The notes under the pieces: generated by a model | The model's database searches: none | The model's input: the letters and a program-made list of their open reading frames with translations, nothing else | What the model was told of the DNA's origin: nothing | From: JAKFWF01 sp963741505 | GTDB lineage: Bacteria; Pseudomonadota; Alphaproteobacteria; Rhizobiales; Hyphomicrobiaceae | Length of the DNA: 64,000 nucleotides | NCBI GenBank assembly: GCA_963741505.1 | Contig: CAVUIJ010000041.1 | Location: 62,001-126,000 of the forward strand | Direction: 5' to 3' | Shown here: piece by piece, positions 18,693 to 26,789 of the stretch | Position numbering within the stretch: the first letter of the stretch is position 1 | How the letters are laid out: each line of letters begins with the position of its first letter | Translations under genes and position numbers: made by a program

Positions 18693-18905
18693 GGCCGAGC
18701 AGCAGCGCGCCGGCATCAGAGCTGATCACGCCGCCGTCGAACTTGCCCACCACTTCGCGACCGTCGACGGTTCCAAACGCGAACGAATCCTGGATATACT
18801 CTGTCGGCATCGGGGATCTCCTTCGCGTCCGCGCAAGTCGTTGTCGCAACACAACTTTCGCTGATTCGGGGCCCCGATGCTCGTATTCATGGTGAGAAAG
18901 CGCGG
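18693..18905 (-). pseudogene. IS1380-family element end with N-terminal transposase fragment
   Basis: On the - strand, MPTEYIQDSFAFGTVDGREV continues VGKFDGGVISSDAGALLLG, matching residues 1-39 of the IS1380 transposase at 27842 (MPTECNRDSLEFGTVERRNV). The flank to 18905 contains the same terminal sequence, with GGGGCCCCGATG and GAGAAAGCG matching the end at about 27900-27937. Only this end of the element is left, fused to an IS21 scrap. Confidence 0.75.
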
Positions 18906-18951
18906 CTAACACAGTCGTCGAGAGAATTCCGGGATTGCGAGCGGCACGACA

Positions 18952-19821
18952 ATGGAACGAGCAGCCCTGAAATCAGACGGCAACATTGCGGCCGGCTCTG
19001 TCCTCATCGTCGCGTCGGCGTTGGCCTTCGCAATGGGTGGAACCGCTGTCAAAGCCTTGGCAATCGATTTCAATTCCGTGGCGCTGCTGTTCTGGCGCAA
19101 TGCCTTGTCCGCCGTATTCGTTCTTGCTTGGTTCGCGGTCAGGGGCTTCCCGTCACTCGCATCGCAAAAGCCATTGACGCACGTGATGCGCAGTCTGCTG
19201 ACCTATGCCGGGCTTCTCACCTATTTTGTAGCTATCACGAGCATTCCCCTCGCCAACGCGGTTCTGATGCGATCGACAAATCCAATCTTCGTGCCGGTGA
19301 TTGCCCTTCTCGTGTACCATCACCTGTCCGACCGGAATGTGTGGCTGGGAGTGATCATCGGCTTTGTCGGCGTCACATGTATTGTCGCACCAGAAGGTAC
19401 CAGCTGGGGGCTGTCGATGGGCGAGGTTGCAGCCGTGTTCTCCGCTGTTTTCGCCGGCGCGGCTGCGATGGCCATCTGGGCGTTGTCGGCATCGGAGCGG
19501 CCTGCAACTCAGATGGCTTACTTTTCTCTGAGCAGCGCGGTAATTGCGGCCCTACCGGTCCCCTGGTACTGGCAGTTGCCGACTTTGGAAACGCTGCCGA
19601 ACTTCGTCTGGATGGCGCTACTTACCACTCTGGCGCAGGTCTTCCTTGCGGCTGGGTGCGCGATTGCGCCTGCCGACAAAATTCTACCCTGGAGTTACAC
19701 TTCCGTGGCATTTGCGGTGGTCGTCGGCTTCTGGGGTTGGGGCGAATGGCCGAGCATCCTTGCTGCGATTGGCTTCGCTCTAGTCATCATAGGAGCGCAG
19801 ATCGCAAGCCGCAAGAACTAG
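18952..19821 (+). CDS. EamA/DMT-family membrane transporter
   Basis: The 289-residue product has about ten hydrophobic segments in two repeats, the EamA (drug/metabolite transporter) fold. Typical pieces are SVLIVASALAFAMGGTAVKA, FWRNALSAVFVLAWFAVRG and ALLTTLAQVFLAAGCAIAPA. The substrate cannot be deduced. It starts at ATG 18952, just beyond the IS1380 remnant, whose end may have altered its promoter. Confidence 0.85.
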   Translation: MERAALKSDGNIAAGSVLIVASALAFAMGGTAVKALAIDFNSVALLFWRNALSAVFVLAWFAVRGFPSLASQKPLTHVMRSLLTYAGLLTYFVAITSIPLANAVLMRSTNPIFVPVIALLVYHHLSDRNVWLGVIIGFVGVTCIVAPEGTSWGLSMGEVAAVFSAVFAGAAAMAIWALSASERPATQMAYFSLSSAVIAALPVPWYWQLPTLETLPNFVWMALLTTLAQVFLAAGCAIAPADKILPWSYTSVAFAVVVGFWGWGEWPSILAAIGFALVIIGAQIASRKN

Positions 19822-19880
19822 GTGTAATCGTCCCAGGGCGTAGGTCCTTAAGCAGAATAGCAATTCCTACCAGTCCGCAT

Positions 19881-20315
19881 TCAGCTTGACCGGGTGAATG
19901 GCGTAACGGGATCGGTTGGGGCGACTTCGCTAGGTGCCTCTGGCAAAGATTGGCCGCCGGGCGCAATGTTCACTCGACCGGATGTTGTTGACGACGGCTG
20001 CTCGGGGGTCTCATTGTTAGTCAGCGCGGTGCTCTGACTAACATTGAGGCCGTCGTCATCGGCCGCAAAGAAATGTGCCAACGGCACATTCAATATCCGA
20101 GAGAATTGGTATAGCGTGGCAGCGGCGATGCGATTCACACCGACTTCGTATTTCTGCAATTGGCGATCAGAGATACCGAGTTTGTTGGCAAACTGCTCGA
20201 GGCTCTCGCAGTCTGCATGACGCAGCGCGCGCAATCTTGCGCCAATACGAACGTCAACGTAGTTGGGACGACGAGCATTGTCGTTACCATAAATTTGCCA
20301 GGGAAGAATGGGCAC
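19881..20315 (-). CDS. XRE-family transcriptional regulator (copy 1)
   Basis: A helix-turn-helix of the Cro/C1 type lies near residues 22-80 (RIGARLRALRHADCESLEQF; NKLGISDRQLQKYEVGVNRI; LYQFSRILNVPLAHFFA). A Pro/Ser/Thr-rich tail of 60 residues follows. The GTG at 20315 has GAGGA 5 bases upstream and is preferred; codons further upstream would overlap the divergent control region. It resembles the regulator at 22273 in the same spacing of helices and the VP-x-x-FF ending. Divergent from the gene at 20533. Confidence 0.8.
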   Translation of the reverse strand: MPILPWQIYGNDNARRPNYVDVRIGARLRALRHADCESLEQFANKLGISDRQLQKYEVGVNRIAAATLYQFSRILNVPLAHFFAADDDGLNVSQSTALTNNETPEQPSSTTSGRVNIAPGGQSLPEAPSEVAPTDPVTPFTRSS

Positions 20316-20351
20316 GTCTGTCCTCGAAAATCCGTTGCTCGTGTTTGGCGG

Positions 20352-20362
20352 TACACAGTGTA
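20352..20362. promoter_or_regulatory. Candidate operator between divergent XRE and PAS_5-like genes
   Basis: TACAC-A-GTGTA is a perfect 5-bp inverted repeat, 37 bases upstream of the regulator's GTG. Size and position suit an XRE-type autoregulatory site, but the arms are short and chance is possible. Confidence 0.3.
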
Positions 20363-20532
20363 TCATCATGTCATCAGGTTTTATGCAACGCAATGCAGAA
20401 ATTGTTGGTAAACGCTTGATTGCGGCCTCCTCAAAGATTTTGTCGAATGATGGTGGCGGACACGCGCGAAAGGGCCTATTATGGGGTTTGTGCCGAACAT
20501 TCAGTGAGCTGTCGGTCGGGGAGGGAGCGGGG

Positions 20533-21408
20533 ATGCGCGAGTTGCGCGTTGGGCAGAGAGTGTTTATTGATGGTCGCGGAGAATTGTGGCCGGACTTGGA
20601 AAGCCTGTGCAGCGAATTTCAAATACGCGACAACGTCCCAGACCTTGAGACTTTCATTATCCAAAGCATGGGTTACGTCCGGCTCATCGCTGCGCATGAG
20701 CAGCTGAAGATCAGCTTGCGTCCTAGCAATGTGTCTGGCCCCACGTTAGCAGGCCTTTTCTTTGTGCTGGGCGCAAACCCACTCAAACGCTGCACTGTTC
20801 AGATTTACAGCAATTCCAATGAGGCTTCGCATATGCTGCTTCCCAAGGCGGGCAGTTGTGCGCGCCTGCTTGAGGACTTGGTCACCGCCGCGCGTACGAC
20901 GAGGACGGAAGTGCTCAACCAGCGGAATTTGAGCGCTGGCGAAGCTACTCAACTCAAGCCGTTGATGGCGGCGCTGGAGTACTGGCGGGGCCGGCAGGGG
21001 CGTTACGACGAGTTGTCGTTTAGGCGTCTTCTCATTCACGATCTCGGCGCTCGATTCGTTCGATTCGCTCGAAGCCCTCAAAGCGATGCGTTCTCGTTCA
21101 AACAGGTTGGCGATGGACTACCTCCCTTTGCCGTCAAGACGCTGCGTGGACTGATCGGACGTCACACAGAAGAGCACCCGGACGATGCCTACGGCCAGGC
21201 ATGTGCTAATGCTTATGCCGAGTCCATTGCGCGCTGGGAGCCCCGGCTGGAAGAAATCGAAGCGCGAGCCTATTGGCCTGAACACGGACGTATTCGTCGG
21301 CGCTATGCGAGGTTGATCCTGCCCTTCGTTGGCGCTGACGACGTGGTCGAGGTACTAAGCGCGACCTTGCCCTCTGACAGATATGGTACCTATAGGGAAG
21401 CTGTCTAG
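20533..21408 (+). CDS. PAS_5-like sensory protein with an unrecognised N-terminal domain
   Basis: ATG 20533 follows GGGGAGGGAGCGGGG and gives 291 residues; a longer frame from 20308 runs through the control region and is less likely. The C-terminal half fits the alphaproteobacterial PAS_5 pattern: LEYWRGRQGRYDE, FSFKQVGDGLPP, LIGRHTEEHPDDAY and the terminal strand RYARLILPFVGADDVVEVLS. The N-terminal 110 residues (VGQRVFIDGRGELWPDLESL onward) match nothing I know. The 3' end overlaps the convergent gene 21355-22158 by 54 bp. The PAS_5 call is by pattern and would need a profile search. Confidence 0.55.
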   Translation: MRELRVGQRVFIDGRGELWPDLESLCSEFQIRDNVPDLETFIIQSMGYVRLIAAHEQLKISLRPSNVSGPTLAGLFFVLGANPLKRCTVQIYSNSNEASHMLLPKAGSCARLLEDLVTAARTTRTEVLNQRNLSAGEATQLKPLMAALEYWRGRQGRYDELSFRRLLIHDLGARFVRFARSPQSDAFSFKQVGDGLPPFAVKTLRGLIGRHTEEHPDDAYGQACANAYAESIARWEPRLEEIEARAYWPEHGRIRRRYARLILPFVGADDVVEVLSATLPSDRYGTYREAV

Positions 21409-22158
21409 GAAATCGCGCACGATCTTGAGCGCGTGGACACCATCCATTGATACCAGTGCGAGCTGCCAGTCACCGCCGAGAGGGGAGTTGAGGAGACGAA
21501 CGGCCCAATCGACCACAGGATAGTCAAACTGGGTGGCGAAGCCGCGGGCATGAATTGCTTCCTGCATCATCGAGCAGATGAAATCCGGCGACCAGCGCGT
21601 AAACGCGAGCGCCTTGCCGATTTTGGGAAATATCGCCGATAGTTGCCGGCCTCGAAATCTGGGATGATACCAGGCAGCGCCGCTATAGACGACCTGCCCC
21701 GAGATTTTGCGAGCACTCGGGGCAGTGACGATACATTGCTCACTAGGCCGCATCATCCCCGACGGATCAGTGTAGAAAAGGCGAAGTGATCTGGCTTCCT
21801 CGAAGTACGAAGTCGCCGACCAATCACAGAGCCGTGCGGCGTGGGCTGCGACAACCTTTCCGTTGGCGTCTCGTCCCAGGACGCAGAACGCATCTTCCGG
21901 TGTGACGCGACTGAAGCGGTGATCCAAGATTGTCAGCAGCGGGAGCCAACTGTCACGATTGTCAATATTCGCCTCTAGCAGGTCCTCAAACGTCCCGATT
22001 TCGAGGGTTATGCCACGCTCCTCCACAGCTGCGAGAGCTTTCAGGAAGAATCGACCCAACATTTCGGGATTGCCGTAGTCGATCCGGATCTGTTGCAGGA
22101 AGGACGATGGCCGAATTTGCGTTTCGAGTGCGACGCCGGGAACGCTTTGTTGGCGCAT
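21355..22158 (-). CDS. Hypothetical protein with GNAT-like features
   Basis: A 267-residue protein from ATG 22158, preceded by GGAGG. A strand-loop-strand FCVLGRDANGKVVAAHAARL and, later, GAAWYHPRFRGRQLSAIFPK resemble the core strands and acyl-CoA loop (RxxRGxxL) of GNAT acyltransferases; motif A is loose. Conserved-looking WSPDFICSMMQEAIHARG and FDYPVVDWAVRLLNSP are not familiar. It is convergent with the PAS_5-like gene and divergent from the XRE gene at 22273, with a palindrome between them. Function unknown. Confidence 0.55.
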   Translation of the reverse strand: MRQQSVPGVALETQIRPSSFLQQIRIDYGNPEMLGRFFLKALAAVEERGITLEIGTFEDLLEANIDNRDSWLPLLTILDHRFSRVTPEDAFCVLGRDANGKVVAAHAARLCDWSATSYFEEARSLRLFYTDPSGMMRPSEQCIVTAPSARKISGQVVYSGAAWYHPRFRGRQLSAIFPKIGKALAFTRWSPDFICSMMQEAIHARGFATQFDYPVVDWAVRLLNSPLGGDWQLALVSMDGVHALKIVRDFLDSFPIGTISVRGQGRA

Positions 22159-22195
22159 GATGGCCTCCGAATCAAAGGGGTTGCGTTGTTAACGA

Positions 22196-22214
22196 ACGAT
22201 ACCTATGGTATCGT
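22196..22214. promoter_or_regulatory. Palindromic operator candidate between divergent genes
   Basis: ACGATACC-TAT-GGTATCGT is a perfect 8-bp inverted repeat with a 3-base centre, in the 114-bp gap between the GNAT-like gene (- strand) and the XRE regulator (+ strand). It is the kind of site an XRE repressor uses to control itself and its divergent neighbour. Confidence 0.55.
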
Positions 22215-22272
22215 CATCAATGTGTGACGCGGTTTGATCGGTGGATAAAGCGGTGTTGCCGGTGGAGTTTGA

Positions 22273-22725
22273 TTGTGCGTGAACAGAAAAAATGTGGCCT
22301 GCGCGACAGCGAACCGGGCATCGGGTGCTAATGTGCGCGTGCGCGAAGCACTGGACGTCAACATTGGGCTCAAGCTGCGCGCGCGCCGCTTTGAACTGGG
22401 TCTCACCAAAACAGCGGTTGCAAATGGAATCGGAGTGACTTTGCGCCAAGTCACAAAGTACGAGAACGGCGATGATCGCATTTCCCCGGTACGGCTGAAC
22501 GCACTCAGCCGTTTGTTGGGCGTGCCGGTCAGTTGGTTCTTCGAGGCCGGGCGCAGGCCTCAAGACCTTGAGGTTCGAGACTTGGCGGTACTGGATAACC
22601 GGTTGTTACGGGCTTTTCGACAAATTCAAACGCGATCTGATCAAATGAGGCTCGTCGACCTTGCGGAACGTATGGCGGACCCACTAGGGAGGCCATTGCG
22701 AGCAGTAGTCACGATTAAGCGTTAG
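22273..22725 (+). CDS. XRE-family transcriptional regulator (copy 2)
   Basis: The helix-turn-helix spans about residues 30-92 (IGLKLRARRFELGLTKTAVA; IGVTLRQVTKYENGDDRISP; LNALSRLLGVPVSWFFEAGR). A 50-residue helical tail follows. TTG 22273 sits 5 bases after GGTGGAG; GTG 22279 is the alternative. It is similar in layout to the regulator at 19881-20315. The small-protein gene at 22779 follows 53 bases downstream and may be co-transcribed. Confidence 0.8.
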   Translation: MCVNRKNVACATANRASGANVRVREALDVNIGLKLRARRFELGLTKTAVANGIGVTLRQVTKYENGDDRISPVRLNALSRLLGVPVSWFFEAGRRPQDLEVRDLAVLDNRLLRAFRQIQTRSDQMRLVDLAERMADPLGRPLRAVVTIKR

Positions 22726-22778
22726 CGGCCAAGAGTAACCGCTTCAACCATTACGAGTTGCGCAAAAAGGATTGCATT

Positions 22779-23165
22779 ATGGTTCCAAGTAAAAACCGAT
22801 TTGGAGGAAGCGATCATTGGGACGACACCCACGCACCAAGAGATTTGTTGAAAGAATTCACCGATCAGGTCACTTACAATGATTCATTCCTACAGCAGTC
22901 ACGCGCTCGCGAACTGCGTGGCTCGCTGCTTGAACCCGAAGCCGAGCGGGCGTTGGCCGAGATAATCGAAAAGAACGATCAGTATTTGCGCGAGCTTGCA
23001 GGGAAAATCATTGCTGACAGCGAAATCTCAGTGCGCGCGCTAACTGCAAAAGCACTGGTCCTACTACGGTATATGGAGTACTGGCCCGACGATATGTGTT
23101 ACGCGGCGTCTCGCGCACTGGCAGAGCTAGTCCTCCAGTATGCTATAAGCGAAACCAAAAGCTAG
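22779..23165 (+). CDS. Small hypothetical protein, paralogue of the gene at 17950
   Basis: ATG 22779 with AAAAAGGA upstream gives a 128-residue, mostly helical protein. LRELAGKIIADSEISVRALT then AKALVLLRYMEYWPDDMCYA and ALAELVLQYA align with the protein at 17950 over about 60 residues. It lies behind the XRE regulator and directly before an IS110-family element whose left inverted repeat starts 7 bases after the stop. Function unknown; the tight link to a regulator suggests a regulated partner. Confidence 0.6.
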   Translation: MVPSKNRFGGSDHWDDTHAPRDLLKEFTDQVTYNDSFLQQSRARELRGSLLEPEAERALAEIIEKNDQYLRELAGKIIADSEISVRALTAKALVLLRYMEYWPDDMCYAASRALAELVLQYAISETKS

Positions 23166-23171
23166 ACCATC

Positions 23172-24764
23172 ATGTCCGCTGGGGATATGGGCCACCGAGA
23201 GGGTGACCCGCCCCGACGTGTCGACTAAGGCGCGTGAAGCGCAACGGGGGTTGCTCCGCGAAAGTGGAGCCTATCCCCAGACACGGGGAGCGGATCATGA
23301 CGGAGACTACCATGTTCGTGGGGCTGGACGTCCACAAGAAGACGATCGCGGTAGCGACGGTTGAAGGGCGGGCGTCGGCCGCGGTGCAGTTCTTTGGCAC
23401 CATCGCCAACACGCCCGAGGCCATCCGGTCGCTGCTGCGAAAGCTCGGCAAGGGCGGGCGTCGACTGCATCTGGCCTACGAGGCCGGGCCGCTGGGCTAC
23501 AACCTGTTTCGGCTGTCGACGGGCCTGGGGCATCGCTGCGAGGTGGTGGCGCCTTCGTTGATCCCGCGCAAGGCCGGCGACAAGGTCAAGACCGACCGGC
23601 GCGATGCCATGATGCTCGCCCAATTATTGCGTGCCGGTCAGCTGACCGAGGTGTGGGTGCCCGACGAGGCGCACGAGGCGATGCGGGATCTGGTGCGCAT
23701 GCGGGCGCTGGCGATGAAGGACCAGCGCAAGTCGCGACAGCAATTGCATAGCTTCCTGCTGCGGACCGGCTGCGCCTTTCCCGGCAAACACTGGACCAAG
23801 GCGCACCGGCGCTGGCTGGCTGAGCTGAAGTTCGCGCATCCCGCGCAGCATCTGGTGTTGGAGGAGTTGCTGGCCCGGATCGAGCGGGCCGAGGAACTGT
23901 GCGATCGGCTGAAACAGGCCATCGTCGATCTGGTGCCTGCCTGGACACTGGCCCCGGTCGTTGCGGCGGTGCAGGCGCTCAGAGGCGTATCGATCCTGGT
24001 CGCTGCGACCGTGGTCGCCGAGGTCGGCAACTTCAGCCGCTTCGAGAGCCCGCGCCAGCTGATGGCGTACCTGGGGCTCAATCCGTCCGAGCATTCGAGT
24101 GGCGCGACCATCAAACGGGGGCCGATCACCAAGACCGGCAACAGCCTGGCGCGCACCTGCCTCGTCGAGGCGGCTTGGACCTACCGGCATCCGGCGCGGG
24201 TGACGCAAATCATTCGCGATCGATTGAAGGGGTTGCCGGAGCCGATCCGGGCCATCGCATGGAAGGCGCAGGTTCGACTGTCGTCGCGCTATCGAAAGCT
24301 GATCGCGGCTGGCAAGTCGACGCCGAAGGCGATCGTCGCGGTCGCCCGCGAGCTGGTCGGATTCATCTGGGCCATCGCCCGGCTCGTCGAGCCGAAGGCC
24401 GCCATCATGGGTGAGCCCAAGGCGGCCTGAAACGCAAGAAGAGTTACGACAACAGAGGAGATATCCAGGCAATCAAGATCTCGGTGTCCAAAGCGGGCGG
24501 CAGGGTGTGGAGGGTGGGGAACCCTCGCAGTATCGGGTTTGAAGCAGGTGTCGCGTTTGTACTCGATGCCAACACGACAGCCCACGCTCGTTCGCTAGAC
24601 AGAGGAAGCCCCGCGACGAACCTTGGTCATGCGGTATAGAACCCGCGGATAAGAGCCGGATCAACCGTCGTCCAGTCGCCCTGTCGCCTGCCTTGGGCAC
24701 CGATCAAACGCAACGCCGCGCAAGCGGAAAAAGAGGCGCGCCTGCACGTTGACAAAGCGGACAT
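23172..24764 (+). mobile_element. IS110-family (IS1111-like) insertion sequence, copy A
   Basis: A perfect 9-bp inverted repeat bounds the element: ATGTCCGCT at 23172-23180 and AGCGGACAT at 24756-24764. Ends like these, subterminal and without target duplication, are typical of the IS1111 subgroup, so the true ends lie a few bases outside. There are 116 bases before the transposase gene and about 325 non-coding bases after it (24431-24755). That long 3' segment is where IS1111-type elements encode their guide (seek/bridge) RNA. The right end lies beside the end of the IS1380 element. Confidence 0.75.
23297..24430 (+). CDS. IS110-family transposase (DEDD recombinase), copy A
   Basis: ATG 23297, after GGGGAG, gives 377 residues. 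The N-terminal RuvC-like domain has its acidic set visible: Asp11 in GLDVHKK, Glu62 in LAYEAGPLG, Asp100 and Asp103 in KTDRRDAMM. The C-terminal transposase domain (ALRGVSILVAATVVAEVGNF; LMAYLGLNPSEHSSG; RGPITKTGNSLAR) contains the serine-rich loop that holds the catalytic serine. All key positions are present, so it may be active. It recombines DNA using an RNA guide in characterised relatives. Confidence 0.93.
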   Translation: MTETTMFVGLDVHKKTIAVATVEGRASAAVQFFGTIANTPEAIRSLLRKLGKGGRRLHLAYEAGPLGYNLFRLSTGLGHRCEVVAPSLIPRKAGDKVKTDRRDAMMLAQLLRAGQLTEVWVPDEAHEAMRDLVRMRALAMKDQRKSRQQLHSFLLRTGCAFPGKHWTKAHRRWLAELKFAHPAQHLVLEELLARIERAEELCDRLKQAIVDLVPAWTLAPVVAAVQALRGVSILVAATVVAEVGNFSRFESPRQLMAYLGLNPSEHSSGATIKRGPITKTGNSLARTCLVEAAWTYRHPARVTQIIRDRLKGLPEPIRAIAWKAQVRLSSRYRKLIAAGKSTPKAIVAVARELVGFIWAIARLVEPKAAIMGEPKAA

Positions 24765-24926
24765 AAGAGCCCGACCTTCTCATCCTTGGTAGCGGTTTCG
24801 GCTTGATCTGGTGAGGCGGGTTGGTTCGTTTCAATGCTCGCAAGTCCGCGTCACCGCTGGCAGCGGCTTGATCAGGTTCGGCGATGTTCCTTTCTCGTGA
24901 GCTTCAGATCGGGCGGCGGAAGCGGC

Positions 24927-25262
24927 TCAGGCCGCAGCGTTTCGAAGCCGATGCAGCGCGATGACGAAGATCGCCTGATATGGGCACGATGATGCGAACG
25001 CCACCTTCACGCGGCGCACGCTTTTCGTGATCAACGCGCCGATCTTCAACAGCTTCAGCCGGATGGTGCCGCACGTCGCGCGCGACAAGTCGGTGCCGGC
25101 GAGACCGATGCGCCGGAGCGCCGCCATCACCACGTAGGCGAAGGCTGCGAACCAGAGCCGCAACTGATTGGCGCGCATGGTGGCGGCACTGGTGCGGCCA
25201 GCGAACAGGTCGGCCTGGCACTCCTTGATGCGGTTCTCCATTTCGCCACGCGCGCAGTAGAT
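24927..25262 (-). pseudogene. IS1380-family transposase, C-terminal part (cut by IS110 insertion)
   Basis: From the IS110 junction the - strand reads IYCARGEMENRIKECQADLF, then TSAATMRANQLRLWFAAFAY, CGTIRLKLLKIGALI and so on to the stop at 24927. This is the conserved C-terminal end of IS1380-type DDE transposases; the Glu of the catalytic triad lies in this region. It continues exactly from the N-terminal piece that ends at about 26799. Confidence 0.85.
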
Positions 25263-25338
25263 CCTATGAGGCGGAACGGCACCGAATCGTGCCCTCACTT
25301 GGTGATCACTTCGGATGGTGATCAGAGGAGCTCCGCCA

Positions 25339-26490
25339 ATGACGACGAATATCGATACGCGCGATGTGTGCTGCGTGGCGCTCGAGCTGAGCAAGACAAG
25401 CTGGGTGTGCGCCTTCGCCGTCCCCGGCGACAGCAAGGTGAAAATCCACAAGATCAAGGCTGGAGACGTTGATCGTCTGCTCGGTTTTCTGAGCAGCGGC
25501 AATGCCAAGGCAGAGCGCCAGCTCGGACGGCCGCTCCAGATCGTGCTCTGCTACGAGATCGGCTACGATGGCTTCTGGCTTGCCCGGCTACTGATGGCTC
25601 GCCGTATCCATACAGTCGTGTTCGATCCGGCGAGCTTCCTGATGCCGCGCCGGAGACGGGTTGCCAAGACCGATCGCCTCGATGCCGAAGGCATGACGCG
25701 CATCCTGCGCCGCTGGCTGGCGGGCGATCGCGAGATAGCTCGTGACGTGCAGATTCCGAGCGTCGAACAGGAGGACGCCAAGCGCATCGAGCGTGAGCGG
25801 AAGTATCTCGTCGAGGAACGGATCAGCGTTGTCGGGCGGATCAAAGGGCTTCTGGCGCTGCACGGCATCTGGCTCGCCAGCAAGAACATCGGCAAAGGCT
25901 TGCGTGAGCGGCTTGACACGATGACAACCGGTGACGGTCGGCCGCTCGCCCCGTTTCTTCGGCGCGACATTGAGCGCATGCTCACGCGCCACGACCTGAT
26001 CTCGCGGCAGATCGCCGAGGTCGAAGCGGATCGCAAGGCGGCGTTGGCCGATGCAAGAGGCGCCTTTCCGCATGCCGACAAGGTACGACGATTGACGATG
26101 CTCGGCGCCGTCGGCGAAACGACAGCAACCGTTCTCGTCGCGGAGGTCTACCATCGAACATTTGAGACACGACGACACGTGGCCTCGTTCGTCGGTCTCG
26201 CGCCCAGTCCCTACAAGAGCGGTGAGGTCGATCGCGATCGGGGCATAAACAAAGCCGGCAGCAAACTGGCTCGCCACATGCTGGTCGAGCTGGCCTGGTT
26301 CTGGCTGCGCTATCAGCCGAACAGCAAGCTCTCTCACTGGTGGCGCGAGCGCTTCGGCAACCAGGGCATGCGCGGTCGAAAGGTCGGGATCGTGGCGCTG
26401 GCTAGAAAACTCGCTATCGCGCTCTGGCGCTTCGTTGAGGATGGCGTTGTGCCGGAGGGCGCTGCGCTCAAGGTCCGGCACCGCACCTAA
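25339..26490 (+). CDS. IS110-family transposase, copy B (EEDD variant)
   Basis: ATG 25339 follows AGAGGAG and gives 383 residues. The N-terminal catalytic set reads Glu16 (VALELSKTSW), Glu73 (LCYEIGYDGFW), Asp112 and Asp115 (KTDRLDAEG); the first position is Glu where copy A has Asp. The C-terminal domain has LTMLGAVGETTATVLVAEVY and SFVGLAPSPYKSGE followed by GINKAGSKLARH, with the catalytic serine loop. It is only distantly related to copy A and represents another subgroup. Confidence 0.93.
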   Translation: MTTNIDTRDVCCVALELSKTSWVCAFAVPGDSKVKIHKIKAGDVDRLLGFLSSGNAKAERQLGRPLQIVLCYEIGYDGFWLARLLMARRIHTVVFDPASFLMPRRRRVAKTDRLDAEGMTRILRRWLAGDREIARDVQIPSVEQEDAKRIERERKYLVEERISVVGRIKGLLALHGIWLASKNIGKGLRERLDTMTTGDGRPLAPFLRRDIERMLTRHDLISRQIAEVEADRKAALADARGAFPHADKVRRLTMLGAVGETTATVLVAEVYHRTFETRRHVASFVGLAPSPYKSGEVDRDRGINKAGSKLARHMLVELAWFWLRYQPNSKLSHWWRERFGNQGMRGRKVGIVALARKLAIALWRFVEDGVVPEGAALKVRHRT

Positions 26491-26789
26491 CAACAGGAGG
26501 AGTTCAAAGAGCTTGTCGCGCCAGCGGCGAGGCGGTTGGCAACCGAGAGGATTGTTGGCTGTTCACAGCCCAGCAGTAGAGTGGTCCGCCATCTGCGTTC
26601 TCAGGCCTTCGGCATACGTGAATACCGATTATGGGACGAGGGTGCACGCACTCTCACCGGATAAAAGGCGATGCGCTGGAGCGCTTGGCCACGGCCGAAT
26701 GATCCGAGATCGACGTCTTCAATCTGGCAGCGAGAGACAAAAAGAGGCTTGGCAATGAAATAGAACTTGACCGCTGTTCCCTCATACAA
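26491..26789 (+). ncRNA. Candidate guide (seek/bridge) RNA region of IS110 copy B
   Basis: This 3' non-coding part of the element has several potential stems (GGCTG-TTCA-CAGCC; GCGCTGGAGCGC; GGCCACGGCC). The octamer GCAGTAGA at 26573-26580 is identical to the left target flank GCAGTAGA at 25254-25261, ending within two bases of the insertion point. Guide RNAs of this family recognise target DNA through such matches. An actual RNA is inferred, not seen. Confidence 0.45.

Noticed and set aside
24473..24843. Short - strand frames in the 3' part of IS110 copy A
   Set aside because: They fall in the non-coding guide-RNA-type region and show no coding signature.
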